Shown here: in pieces, positions 7,625-17,190 of the stretch
Position numbering within the stretch: the first letter of the stretch is position 1
How the letters are laid out: every line of letters starts with the position of its first letter
DNA from: Clostridia bacterium
GTDB lineage: Bacteria; Bacillota; Clostridia; Oscillospirales; CAG-272
Assembly: GCA_017937135.1 (NCBI GenBank)
Contig: JAGBEE010000032.1
Coordinates: 1 to 35,693 of the forward strand
Length of the DNA: 35,693 nt
Reading direction: 5' to 3'
Position numbers and translations under genes: made by a program
Notes under the pieces: generated by a model
Seen by the model: only the letters and a program-made list of their open reading frames with translations
What the model was told of the DNA's origin: nothing
The model's database searches: none

Positions 7625-7652
7625 AAAAGTGTCGCATTTTGCGGCACTTTTT
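7625..7652 (+). terminator. Terminator of the SGNH pair
   Basis: AAAAAGTGTCGC and GCGGCACTTTTT pair around ATTTT with one wobble, followed by a short T-run. Confidence 0.85.
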
Positions 7653-7713
7653 ACGCTTAAAAAGCATATACAAGCAGAGTCTTTAAAAATTTTGAAAAAA
7701 TTAAAAAAAGGTA

Positions 7714-7742
7714 TTGACAAAGCCATTTTTATGTGATATTAT
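7714..7742 (+). promoter_or_regulatory. Promoter of the tRNA cluster
   Basis: A consensus TTGACA (7714-7719) and TATTAT (7737-7742) are exactly 17 nt apart, with TGA just before the -10 box (extended -10). The tRNA-Gly gene begins 28 nt after the -10 box. Confidence 0.85.
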
Positions 7743-7769
7743 ATGAGAGCAAAAACGAAATACAGATTT

Positions 7770-7843
<74 letters not shown>

Positions 7844-7855
7844 TTTTTTTGCTAT

Positions 7856-7932
7856 GTACCTGTAGCTCAGTCGGATAGAGCAACTGCCTTCTAAGCAGTA
7901 GGTCGGGGGTTCGAATCCCTCCAGGTACGCCA
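7856..7932 (+). tRNA. tRNA-Arg (anticodon TCT)
   Basis: The acceptor stem GTACCTG pairs with CAGGTAC, the anticodon loop CTTCTAA reads TCT, the T-loop is GTTCGAATCC, and CCA is encoded. Only 12 T-rich nt separate it from tRNA-Gly. Confidence 0.97.
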
Positions 7933-7996
7933 ACCGTTTATAACGGTTTGGGGTCTTGCCCTTCGGTAAGACTATATATCTCTCCTTTAGGGAGAG
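7932..7996 (+). repeat. Three hairpins in the tRNA-Arg to tRNA-His spacer
   Basis: The 72-nt spacer is almost filled by AACCGTT/AACGGTT (7932-7948), GTCTTGCC/GGTAAGAC (7953-7972) and CTCTCC/GGGAGAG (7980-7996), with TATATAT between the last two. Other tRNA spacers are usually short and plain. The hairpins may guide processing or belong to the hairpin-array family at 78-304 and 8123-8191. No T-run follows, so these are not terminators. Confidence 0.65.
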
Positions 7997-8004
7997 CGCG
8001 CTTT

Positions 8005-8082
8005 GGTGGGTATAGCTCAGCTGGTTAGAGCGTCAGATTGTGGCTCTGAAGGCCGTGGGTTCGAATCTCATTACCCACCCCA
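8005..8082 (+). tRNA. tRNA-His (anticodon GTG)
   Basis: The acceptor stem GTGGGTA pairs with TACCCAC, the anticodon loop TTGTGGC reads GTG, and CCA is encoded. The extra 5' G at 8005 facing C8079 is the histidine-specific G-1:C73 identity pair. Confidence 0.97.
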
Positions 8083-8120
8083 AAAAAGAAAACCGACTAA
8101 AAAGTCGGTTTTCTTTTTTT
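8082..8120 (+). terminator. Terminator of the tRNA cluster
   Basis: AAAAGAAAACCGACT pairs perfectly with AGTCGGTTTTCTTTT around an AAAA loop, then a T-run. It begins at the last base of tRNA-His. Confidence 0.95.
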
Positions 8121-8122
8121 AT

Positions 8123-8191
8123 CCAAGTCGCAGACTTGGCATATCATCACGCTTCAGCGTGTATATCATCAAGGGTGGATTACCATCCTTG
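8123..8191. repeat. Hairpin array with ATATCAT linkers
   Basis: Three perfect or near-perfect hairpins follow one another: CCAAGTC/GACTTGG (8123-8139), CACGC/GCGTG (8148-8161) and CAAGGGTGG/CCATCCTTG (8170-8191). They are separated by CATATCAT and TATATCAT. The linker core ATATCA is the reverse complement of TGATAT in the array at 78-304, so the two look like members of one family. It lies between two terminators and holds no gene. Confidence 0.7.
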
Positions 8192-8244
8192 TACAAAAGT
8201 AAACAATAAATTAAAAGCGCCACTATTTTCCCCCACAATAACAT

Positions 8245-8282
8245 AAAAAACCGTCTGTCCGTTTTCACGGCAGACGGTTTTT
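8245..8282. terminator. Terminator of the C39-like gene
   Basis: AAAAACCGTCTG and CAGACGGTTTTT form a strong stem, with CCG/CGG continuing it inward. The A-run on the left acts as a T-run for the minus-strand gene that ends at 8321; it could also work in the plus direction. Confidence 0.85.
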
Positions 8283-8320
8283 GGGTTAGGTATTAAACGC
8301 ACTATAAGCGGGGCAAACGC

Positions 8321-9469
8321 TTATTTTATTACAAGCGAGTACGCACCCATTTGATTATATCTTTCCTCAAATAGGTCCATATCTATTTCAAATACAGTGC
8401 CTGCAGGGTCTGAGAGCGTTACGGTATTCTTATCAAAATCGTATCCGATAAGCACCATGCAAGCCATATTTGACTTTAAGTATAAGGTTTGTGTGTCTAT
8501 TACCCAAATGCGAGAAATTGACGGGGTAATATCAAAATCCTCGCATGCCCATACAATAACAGCATTTCCAAGAGAAACCTCGTAATAAAGCGCCTCTGTG
8601 TTCATTCCACTCATATCAGACGGTGTATATTTTCCACCATTTGCTTTGATAAACTTATTTGCAGCATTTATAATAACAGGAGGCAAGCAGCCATACGAGT
8701 TGTGCGCGTGTCTTGGGTTGCCAACGTTAGCCTCAAAAAAGCTTGTGTAGCCAACAGGACCCTTGTCAAGATACAAATCGCAAAGGTCACTCTTGTCAAC
8801 CTCATAATTTAGATAGGATAAAACCATTGCAAGCGACGTAACCTCATCGCCACTTGGTAGCTCGGGATATTGGGATATATGTTCAATTTCAAGTAGCTTT
8901 GATGATGGCATATTCTTATAAGCCTCACTCGCTAAAACCTTGCCCTTTGCACTAAGAGAGCTAAGCTTTACACCCTCCTGTGTTGAAATATCAATATCTA
9001 TAAAAGCCTCGACGTTAATCTCTACATCGCCAGTTGCTTCGATTGCAAGTGCATTAGTGGTTAAAAGAGAAGATGTGCCAGCAAAAGTTTCAGACTTAAA
9101 CTCAGCCTTTTGTCCATTTATCATAAGATAACCACTACCTGGAGTAGTAACAGTATTTGGAGTATCAAGATAAAGCTCTGCGCTAAAATAAACTATGTTT
9201 TTCCCCTCGGGCTTTATCATAGCCCACTCAATTCTTAAATTTGTAGATGCTAAGTATTCACTGCGAATAGTGCCTGCTTGGTCAATTACAGCCTTTTCAT
9301 AATCGTCAGGAGTAAGCTCAATGTCAGTCATACTTCCAACATTTGTATGGGGTGTATCTGTGTCGATAGGCTCCTCATCCCCCCACAAATCACTTGCGTT
9401 AGCATAAAAGACCATAGCGCAAACTAAGCATAGTAAAATAAGAATAATGCAAGATAAGTATTTTTTCAT
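8321..9469 (-). CDS. Secreted C39-like papain-fold protein without catalytic Cys/His
   Basis: The 382-residue protein starts MKKYLSCIILILLC, a signal peptide or N-terminal anchor. Residues about 35-180 are an extracellular region of unknown fold. The C-terminal 190 residues resemble the C39-like peptidase domain: YPELPSGDEVTSLAMVLSYL, then MVLIGYDFD and TLSDPAG. In active members the first block reads SGCE and a His precedes VVLIGYD. Here they are SGDE (GAT codon) and MACMVLIGYD, so the nucleophile Cys is Asp and the His is gone, while the third Asp (SDP) remains. It is therefore probably a non-catalytic binding protein. I chose ATG 9469 over an upstream TTG at 9547 because the signal peptide begins there. 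It stands alone. Confidence 0.75.
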   Translation of the reverse strand: MKKYLSCIILILLCLVCAMVFYANASDLWGDEEPIDTDTPHTNVGSMTDIELTPDDYEKAVIDQAGTIRSEYLASTNLRIEWAMIKPEGKNIVYFSAELYLDTPNTVTTPGSGYLMINGQKAEFKSETFAGTSSLLTTNALAIEATGDVEINVEAFIDIDISTQEGVKLSSLSAKGKVLASEAYKNMPSSKLLEIEHISQYPELPSGDEVTSLAMVLSYLNYEVDKSDLCDLYLDKGPVGYTSFFEANVGNPRHAHNSYGCLPPVIINAANKFIKANGGKYTPSDMSGMNTEALYYEVSLGNAVIVWACEDFDITPSISRIWVIDTQTLYLKSNMACMVLIGYDFDKNTVTLSDPAGTVFEIDMDLFEERYNQMGAYSLVIK

Positions 9470-9580
9470 TCCTTTTTTCTCTCTTTCTTTTAATTTTTTT
9501 GTTTCCGAATTTATGTATGACTTAATTATACAGGAAAAATTTACCAATTAAACATAAATCGTAAGACACAAATCACCATC

Positions 9581-9621
9581 AAACGACAAAGCGACGATAA
9601 ACGACAATGGGAAATGTCGTT
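9581..9621. promoter_or_regulatory. Possible operator upstream of ligA: ACGAC repeats
   Basis: AAACGACA occurs at 9581-9588 and 9599-9606, GCGACG lies between them, and TGTCGTT at 9615-9621 is the inverse of AACGACA at 9600-9606. It lies 40-80 nt upstream of the ligA promoter. It does not match the known Gram-positive LexA or DnaA boxes. A regulator site is only a guess. Confidence 0.3.
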
Positions 9622-9663
9622 ACCCAATAAAGAATGAAAAATTCTGCGATAAATAACTTCAAC

Positions 9664-11741
<2,078 letters not shown>

Positions 11742-11762
11742 CTCATAAGAAAGGAGTAAGCA

Positions 11763-13082
11763 ATGATTGCAATTTCTGCAAATGCCAAAAAAGCTATAAG
11801 CGAGCTTAATAAGCACGGCTATGAGACTTATTTAGTAGGTGGCTGTGTGCGTGATATGCTAATGGGAATAGAGCCACACGACTATGATATTACAACAAGT
11901 GCTTCTCCCGACGAAATGAAAGAGGTATTCAAAAACGAAAGGGTTATTGAAACAGGAATAAAGCACGGCACATTAACCGTAATTTATGACGGTGAGCCAA
12001 TTGAAATAACAACCTATCGCATAGACGGTGAATATAAGGATAATAGACATCCCGCAAGCGTTGAATTTACAAGAAATTTAAGTGACGACCTATCAAGACG
12101 TGACTTTACTGTAAATGCGCTCGCGTATAACGAGAGGGACGGAATAATTGACCTTTTTGGTGGAAGGAGCGACATAGAAAATCATATAATAAGAGCAGTT
12201 GGCGATGCAAAAACACGCTTTACCGAGGATGCGCTACGCATTTTCAGAGCAGCTCGGTTTTCGTCAACCCTTGGCTTTGAAATTGAACAAGAAACTAAAA
12301 AAGCGATGATTGAGTGCGCGCACCTTTTAAATAATATTTCAGCTGAAAGAATAAATACCGAATTAACAAAGCTCCTTCTTGGCAAAAACGTAAAAAATGC
12401 CATAATTGAAAATTATGAAGTTTTAGGAGTTCTTATACCTGAATATCTAAAAATGAAGGGCTTTGACCAAAAAAATAAGTGGCATATTTATGATATTTTA
12501 ACTCATACAGCAGTAGCAGTTGAAGCATCTCTAAAAGTACCTCACATAAGGCTTGCATTATTGCTTCACGACACAGGCAAGGTGCACACATTTTTTACCG
12601 ACGAAAACGGAGTGGGACATTTTTGGGGACACAACGAAAAAAGTGCTGAGATAGCAAGGGATTTTCTTAATAAATACAAGTATGATAATTTTACTAAGGA
12701 CGCAGTTTATAGCCTTGTTAAAATTCACGATACACCAATACAAGAGGATAAGGGCTTTATAAAAAAGCGCCTTAACCGACTTGGCGCTGATAGATTTTTT
12801 GATTTGATAGAAATTCAAAGAGCAGACAACAAGGCACAAAACCCCGAGCTTGTTAATTTGCAAAGAATAGACAACATAGAAAAAATGGCACGCGAAATAG
12901 TAAGAGAGGAATGCTTTTCACTTGCAAGCCTGAAGGTTAATGGTAAGGATTTAATATCAATAGGAATCACCGAGGGCAAAAAAATCGGATATGTACTAAA
13001 CGCACTTCTTGACGAGGTAATTGAAGATAAGCTCAAAAACGAAAGAGAAGAGCTTCTTAAAAGAGCAAAGGAAATTAAATAA
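11763..13082 (+). CDS. cca: CCA tRNA nucleotidyltransferase with HD domain
   Basis: This enzyme builds or repairs the 3' CCA of tRNAs. The 439-residue protein shows the class II nucleotidyltransferase head: GGCVRD near residue 22, DYDITTSA near 39, and RRDFTVNALAYN near 115. A tRNA-binding middle follows, then an HD domain with LLLHDTGK near 263. That order is typical of Firmicutes Cca. AAAGGAGTAAGC precedes the ATG. The three tRNA genes in this window already encode CCA, so here the enzyme may mainly do repair. It is the second gene after ligA, ending at a bidirectional terminator. Confidence 0.93.
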   Translation: MIAISANAKKAISELNKHGYETYLVGGCVRDMLMGIEPHDYDITTSASPDEMKEVFKNERVIETGIKHGTLTVIYDGEPIEITTYRIDGEYKDNRHPASVEFTRNLSDDLSRRDFTVNALAYNERDGIIDLFGGRSDIENHIIRAVGDAKTRFTEDALRIFRAARFSSTLGFEIEQETKKAMIECAHLLNNISAERINTELTKLLLGKNVKNAIIENYEVLGVLIPEYLKMKGFDQKNKWHIYDILTHTAVAVEASLKVPHIRLALLLHDTGKVHTFFTDENGVGHFWGHNEKSAEIARDFLNKYKYDNFTKDAVYSLVKIHDTPIQEDKGFIKKRLNRLGADRFFDLIEIQRADNKAQNPELVNLQRIDNIEKMAREIVREECFSLASLKVNGKDLISIGITEGKKIGYVLNALLDEVIEDKLKNEREELLKRAKEIK

Positions 13083-13130
13083 AAAATCCAAGCCAAGTGA
13101 ACTACAGGTTCACAACAGCTTGGATTTTTA
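13083..13130. terminator. Bidirectional terminator between cca and the CapD-like gene
   Basis: AAAATCCAAGC and GCTTGGATTTTT pair, with GTGAAC/GTTCAC extending the stem inward around a small loop. It serves the converging genes on both sides. Confidence 0.9.
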
Positions 13131-13131
13131 G

Positions 13132-14988
13132 TTATCTTCTGTCAATTTTATATGTAGGAACGAGCTCCTTAACGAGGTCCTTCATTTTTTCGCTTTCACT
13201 GTAAGCCTCGTCATAAAGCTTGTCCAAAGTAGCAAAGAGCTTTTCATCGTCAATTTCAAGTGGCTTGCCAATGCTTATTCTGTCATTAGCAGTCTTAGTG
13301 AGCCCCTCCTCCTCCATAAGTCTTTCCTCATAGAGCTTTTCACCGGGACGCAGTCCCGTGATTTTTATTTCAATATCCTTGTGTGGCTCATAGCCCGATA
13401 GCTTTATAAGGTTTACGGCTAAATCATAAATTTTAACCTGCTCGCCCATATCAAGCACGAAGATTTCACCACCCTTAGCATTAGCGCCAGCCTGTAAAAC
13501 AAGACTAACAGCCTCAGGAATAGTCATAAAGTATCTTATAATATCCTTATGTGTAACAGTAACAGGACCACCCTCTGCAATTTGCTTTTTAAATAGTGGA
13601 ATAACAGAGCCATTTGAGCCGAGCACGTTTCCAAATCTGACAGCAACAAAGCAGGTGCTTGATTTTTTTGCATAAGCCTGAATAATCATTTCACAAACAC
13701 GCTTGGTAGCACCCATTATATTGGTTGGGTTTACAGCCTTGTCGGTTGAAATTTGTACAAATTTTTTAACACCGTACTTGTCAGCTGCCTTAACCACCTT
13801 ATAAGTGCCTATTATGTTATTTTTAACTGCCTCGTTAGGTGAGGTCTCCATAAGAGGAACGTGCTTATGAGCAGCTGCGTGAAATACAATATCGGGACGG
13901 TATTTTTTGAAAACATCATCCATCTTTATGCTATCACGAACCGAAGCGATAAGAGTAGTAAGATTTAAATTTGGTAGCTTTCTTTTTAGCTCCTGCTCAA
14001 TATCATAAGCGTTATTCTCATATATATCTAAAATGATAAGCTGCTTAGGATTATGCTCAGCTATTTGTCTTGAAAGCTCACTACCGATAGAGCCACCACC
14101 ACCCGTTACAAGAACAACCTGATCCTCAATGTAATCCATAATGTCCTTGAGGTTTGTCTTTACAGGCTCTCTGCCGAGAAGGTCGTTTACATCAACGTTA
14201 CGCAGTCTTGAAACAGATACCTGACCATCCATTAGCTGATAAATACCGGGCAAGGTTTTAATTTCGCATTTTGTATCAAGACATCTGTTAGAAATTTCCT
14301 TGATAGTTTGCGCGCTTGCAGATGGAATAGCAATTATAATTATATCCGTGTTAGTATCCTTTGCAATCTCTGCAATGCTTTCGCAAGGACCCAAAACCTT
14401 TACACCTAAAATGTAAGAGCCGATTTTTACAGGGTCGTTATCTATAAAGCCAACAGCATTATAGTCGATTTTATCACTTGTTTGAATTTCACGTAAAATC
14501 ATTGTTCCGGCTACACCAGCACCAACGATTAAAACTCTTTTTCTGCCTTCCGTCTTGGCATTATGTATAGTAAATTTTGTATAGCTAAGAATTTTGAGTG
14601 ACGAAACCAAAAAGCCCGATAACACAAGCAAGAAAAGAAAGGAGAGAACGCACCAAGCAATGCTTACCTTTTTCAAGTCCTGTATTGCTACGATTATAAC
14701 ATTACCAAGTAAAACAGCAAGAGCTATAATAACAACCTTAACAAGCTCAGAAATGCTGGCATTTCTAAAGGAAGAGGCGTAAAGCTTAGTTATAAGCGTG
14801 AAAACTATTATAATTCCAATTCCAACAAGTAAATTTATCCAATACTTAGAAAAATAAATATTTATTGTGTCATCAAGTAAAAGTGTCGCAAAAGAGGTGG
14901 AAATGAGATACGAGAGAATAATTCCACCAAAGGAAAATAACGCTTTTAGTAAGCGTATTTTTATTAGCTTACCCACAAGAACCTCCAA
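13132..14988 (-). CDS. CapD/PglF-type nucleoside-diphosphate sugar 4,6-dehydratase, membrane-bound
   Basis: The 618-residue protein has about four membrane segments in the first 135 residues. A first Rossmann fold follows (VLIVGAGVAGTM near 150), then the catalytic short-chain dehydrogenase domain (VLVTGGGGSIGSE near 292). The active-site region reads ISTDKAVNPTNIMGATKR near 415-432, typical of the CapD/WbpM/PglF group, which turns UDP-GlcNAc into the 4-keto-6-deoxy sugar. Products go to capsule, exopolysaccharide or protein glycosylation. The ATG at 14988 is preceded by GGAGG (AGGTTCTTG region). No other glycan genes are adjacent, unusual for this family, so its pathway cannot be told from here. 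Confidence 0.9.
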   Translation of the reverse strand: MEVLVGKLIKIRLLKALFSFGGIILSYLISTSFATLLLDDTINIYFSKYWINLLVGIGIIIVFTLITKLYASSFRNASISELVKVVIIALAVLLGNVIIVAIQDLKKVSIAWCVLSFLFLLVLSGFLVSSLKILSYTKFTIHNAKTEGRKRVLIVGAGVAGTMILREIQTSDKIDYNAVGFIDNDPVKIGSYILGVKVLGPCESIAEIAKDTNTDIIIIAIPSASAQTIKEISNRCLDTKCEIKTLPGIYQLMDGQVSVSRLRNVDVNDLLGREPVKTNLKDIMDYIEDQVVLVTGGGGSIGSELSRQIAEHNPKQLIILDIYENNAYDIEQELKRKLPNLNLTTLIASVRDSIKMDDVFKKYRPDIVFHAAAHKHVPLMETSPNEAVKNNIIGTYKVVKAADKYGVKKFVQISTDKAVNPTNIMGATKRVCEMIIQAYAKKSSTCFVAVRFGNVLGSNGSVIPLFKKQIAEGGPVTVTHKDIIRYFMTIPEAVSLVLQAGANAKGGEIFVLDMGEQVKIYDLAVNLIKLSGYEPHKDIEIKITGLRPGEKLYEERLMEEEGLTKTANDRISIGKPLEIDDEKLFATLDKLYDEAYSESEKMKDLVKELVPTYKIDRR

Positions 14989-15011
14989 AATAAGTTGACT
15001 TTAGCGTAATA

Positions 15012-15040
15012 ATTATACTTTATTTATCGAAAAAAGTCAA
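15012..15040 (-). promoter_or_regulatory. Promoter of the CapD-like gene
   Basis: On the minus strand TTGACT (15035-15040) and TATAAT (15012-15017) are 17 nt apart, just upstream of the start at 14988. Confidence 0.85.
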
Positions 15041-15087
15041 CAAGAAAAATATAAATACAAAAAAACAATATTTTTTAAATTTTACAC

Positions 15088-15116
15088 TTGCAAAAAGTGA
15101 AATAATAGTGTATGAT
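15088..15116 (+). promoter_or_regulatory. ftsZ promoter
   Basis: TTGCAA (15088-15093) and TATGAT (15111-15116) are 17 nt apart. AAAGGAGGAAATAAAA, a strong ribosome site, follows before the ATG at 15174. Confidence 0.8.
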
Positions 15117-15173
15117 TAAAATGTATAGATATGTAATATTGTGAATTTATATTCCTAAAAGGAGGAAATAAAA

Positions 15174-16277
15174 ATGGCTTTTGAGCTTGATAATGATTTT
15201 GAATCAGGTGTAGATATAAGAGTAATAGGTGTCGGTGGTGGCGGAAATAACGCAGTAAACCGTATGATAGCTTCAAATATAAAGGGCGTAGAATTTATCG
15301 CTGTAAATACAGATAGACAAGCACTTGCAAGATGTGGCGCGGCAAAGAAAATTTGCATTGGAGAAAAGGTAACAAGAGGTAACGGAGCAGGTGCAGACCC
15401 TCAAAAGGGAGCAATGTCTGCTGAGGAAAGCGTTGACGACATCAAGGATGCTATCAAGGGCGCAGATATGGTATTTGTAGCATCAGGTATGGGTGGAGGC
15501 ACAGGAACAGGTGCTGCACCTGTAGTAGCAAGAATAGCAAAGGAAATGGGAATCCTTACAGTAGGCATCGTAACAAAGCCCTTCAAGTTTGAGGGCGCAA
15601 GAAGAATGTCACAGGCAGATAGTGGCATTGCTGAGCTTGCAAAGAATGTTGACTCCTTAGTTGTAATACCTAACGAAAGATTAAAAGAAATTTCAGAAGA
15701 AAAAATAACACTTATGAATGCGTTTGCTAAGGCGGACGGAGTATTGGAGCATGGTGTTAAAAGTATATCTGATACAATTAACGTGCATGGCTTTGTAAAC
15801 CTTGACTTTGCTGACGTATCCTCTGTAATGAAGGATGCAGGCTTAGCGCATATGGGCGTTGGCGAGGCAAAGGGTGAGAATAAGGCTATTGAGGCTGCTA
15901 AAATTGCTATAGCAAGCCCACTCCTTGAAACGTCAATTCGTGGCGCAACAGGTATTCTTATCAACATTACCGTGTCTCCCGGTGTTGAGCTTGACGAGGC
16001 TGATGCAGCATCCTCTATGATAACAAGTGAAGCATCACCAAATGCCAATATCATTTGGGGTGTAAACTTCGACGAAACAATTGAGGATACAATTAAGGTA
16101 ACTATTATTGCAACAGGCTTCGATAAAAAAGCTACAAGGGAAATATCTCCTGATGAGGAAATTAATATCACTCCCGTAAATAGAACAACTGGTGATGAGG
16201 AAATTGAGGATATTCTCAAAATAGTAAATGAAACTCGTAGGAAAAGTGTTAGCGAGGACTTTGACGAAAAGTATTAA
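15174..16277 (+). CDS. ftsZ: Cell division protein FtsZ
   Basis: FtsZ is the tubulin-like GTPase that forms the division ring. The 367-residue protein has [13 protein letters not shown] near residues 17-29, the tubulin signature [10 protein letters not shown] near 105-114, the T7-loop region ([11 protein letters not shown] near 205-215), and the C-terminal subdomain ending about residue 315. The tail is short. The usual end peptide (D-I/L-P-x-F-L-R) that binds FtsA, ZapA, SepF or EzrA is not present; instead the protein ends [13 protein letters not shown] and an acidic 9-residue tail. It has its own promoter and terminator and no division genes next to it; in many relatives ftsZ lies in the dcw cluster. 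Confidence 0.97.
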   Translation: MAFELDNDFESGVDIRVIGVGGGGNNAVNRMIASNIKGVEFIAVNTDRQALARCGAAKKICIGEKVTRGNGAGADPQKGAMSAEESVDDIKDAIKGADMVFVASGMGGGTGTGAAPVVARIAKEMGILTVGIVTKPFKFEGARRMSQADSGIAELAKNVDSLVVIPNERLKEISEEKITLMNAFAKADGVLEHGVKSISDTINVHGFVNLDFADVSSVMKDAGLAHMGVGEAKGENKAIEAAKIAIASPLLETSIRGATGILINITVSPGVELDEADAASSMITSEASPNANIIWGVNFDETIEDTIKVTIIATGFDKKATREISPDEEINITPVNRTTGDEEIEDILKIVNETRRKSVSEDFDEKY

Positions 16278-16308
16278 TAAAGAGCCACCATCTTGGTGGC
16301 TTTATTTC
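16275..16308 (+). terminator. ftsZ terminator
   Basis: AATAAAG-AGCCACCA pairs with TGGTGGCT-TTATT around TCT. It starts at the ftsZ stop codon. Confidence 0.85.
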
Positions 16309-16456
16309 TATTAGTAATGTACTTATTAAATAATTGAAGAAAAAGATTAAAACAATCAAATTTCATTAAAAATGTATAAAAAATAATCAAATCAAAAAAT
16401 AAATTTACAATTTTTTTGTGCAAAATGTAGAAATTTTCATCAAAAATCACTTATGC
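16309..16456. other. AT-rich intergenic stretch without a gene
   Basis: Between the ftsZ terminator and the rpsL promoter there is only AT-rich DNA with A- and T-tracts. I see no reading frame with a ribosome site and no clear hairpin. The tracts may act as an UP-type element for the strong rpsL promoter, which is inference. Confidence 0.4.
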
Positions 16457-16485
16457 TTGACTTTAAAAGAGTCAAATGCTATAAT
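16457..16485 (+). promoter_or_regulatory. str operon promoter
   Basis: TTGACT (16457-16462) and a perfect TATAAT (16480-16485) are 17 nt apart, the best promoter in the window. Confidence 0.9.
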
Positions 16486-16491
16486 ACTACT

Positions 16492-16606
16492 GTGTGCGAG
16501 CGCGAGAAATGCCATATTTGCGCCCTTTTTGCCTCGTCGCATAATGAAGATACATCGCGTCGTCAAGGCGCTGACGTATAAACATTTATTTTTAAAGAAG
16601 GAGGAA
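16492..16606 (+). promoter_or_regulatory. rpsL leader
   Basis: About 115 nt lie between the predicted start of transcription and the AAGGAGGAACGAA ribosome site. A hairpin CGTCA/TGACG (16561-16576) is the clearest fold. A role in ribosomal-protein feedback is possible but not shown. Confidence 0.35.
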
Positions 16607-16610
16607 CGAA

Positions 16611-17027
16611 ATGCCAACCTTTAATCAGCTCGTTAGACAGGGTAGAACAAACAAGACCTACAAGTCTGTTACTCCAGTTCTTCAAACAGGCTTCAACACC
16701 TTGAAGAACAAAGCGATTGATCAGAGTGCACCTCAAAAGAGAGGCGTATGTACAAAGGTTACAACAACCACACCTAAGAAGCCTAACTCAGCTCTTCGTA
16801 AAATTGCCAGAGTTAAACTTACAAACGGTATGGAGGTAACATCCTACATTCCCGGTATCGGACACAATCTCCAAGAGCACTCAGTTGTTCTCATTCGTGG
16901 AGGAAGAGTTCGTGACTTGCCAGGTTGCCGTTACCACATCATTCGTGGTACACTTGATGCACAAGGCGTAGCAAACCGCAACCAAAGCCGTTCTAAGTAC
17001 GGCGCAAAGCGCGCAAAGAAGAAATAA
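16611..17027 (+). CDS. rpsL: Ribosomal protein S12
   Basis: S12 sits at the decoding centre and helps set accuracy. The 138-residue protein is of Firmicutes length, with the N-terminal insert relative to E. coli. The [21 protein letters not shown] and [16 protein letters not shown] blocks are intact. The lysine equivalent to E. coli K42 (mature numbering) is kept, but the next block reads [13 protein letters not shown]: the position equivalent to K87 (K88 with Met) is Arg101 here, codon CGT at 16911. A very strong ribosome site (AAGGAGGAACGAA) precedes the ATG. It is the first gene of the str operon; codon choice is that of a highly expressed gene. Confidence 0.98.
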   Translation: MPTFNQLVRQGRTNKTYKSVTPVLQTGFNTLKNKAIDQSAPQKRGVCTKVTTTTPKKPNSALRKIARVKLTNGMEVTSYIPGIGHNLQEHSVVLIRGGRVRDLPGCRYHIIRGTLDAQGVANRNQSRSKYGAKRAKKK

Positions 17028-17190
17028 TTCTTCATTTGCAGGGTAACACAAAAAGTAAAATTTTATCGTAGTTCCTAACTTTGTAGCTGAAATAAATGTT
17101 TATTTGTCAGTGACACTTGTACAGGACACGACGGGAGAATTTCTTTCGAGTACCAATGATATCATATTTTTAATGAAGGAGGGAAGTAAA
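17028..17190 (+). other. rpsL-rpsG intercistronic region
   Basis: The 163-nt gap is longer than usual for this operon. It has a weak AAATAAA/TTTATTT hairpin near 17090-17106 and no terminator or promoter that I can support. In E. coli the S12-S7 spacer binds S7 for feedback; whether that applies here is unknown. Confidence 0.35.

Noticed and set aside
8003-8246. Small open frames across tRNA-His and the following hairpins
   Set aside because: They run through a tRNA and a terminator.
9470-9547. TTG start adding 26 residues to the C39-like protein
   Set aside because: It would place the signal peptide internally; the segment holds the likely leader with a TATAAT-like box.
9581-9621. LexA or DnaA boxes upstream of ligA
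   Set aside because: The repeats do not match GAACN4GTTC or TTATCCACA.
15401-16219. Long open frame of 272 codons opposite ftsZ
   Set aside because: It is a mirror of biased ftsZ codons, has no ribosome site and no recognisable domain; ftsZ is certain.
17104-17190. Longer rpsG starting at 17104
   Set aside because: The extra 29 residues match no S7, and a strong AAGGAGGG lies just before GTG 17191.
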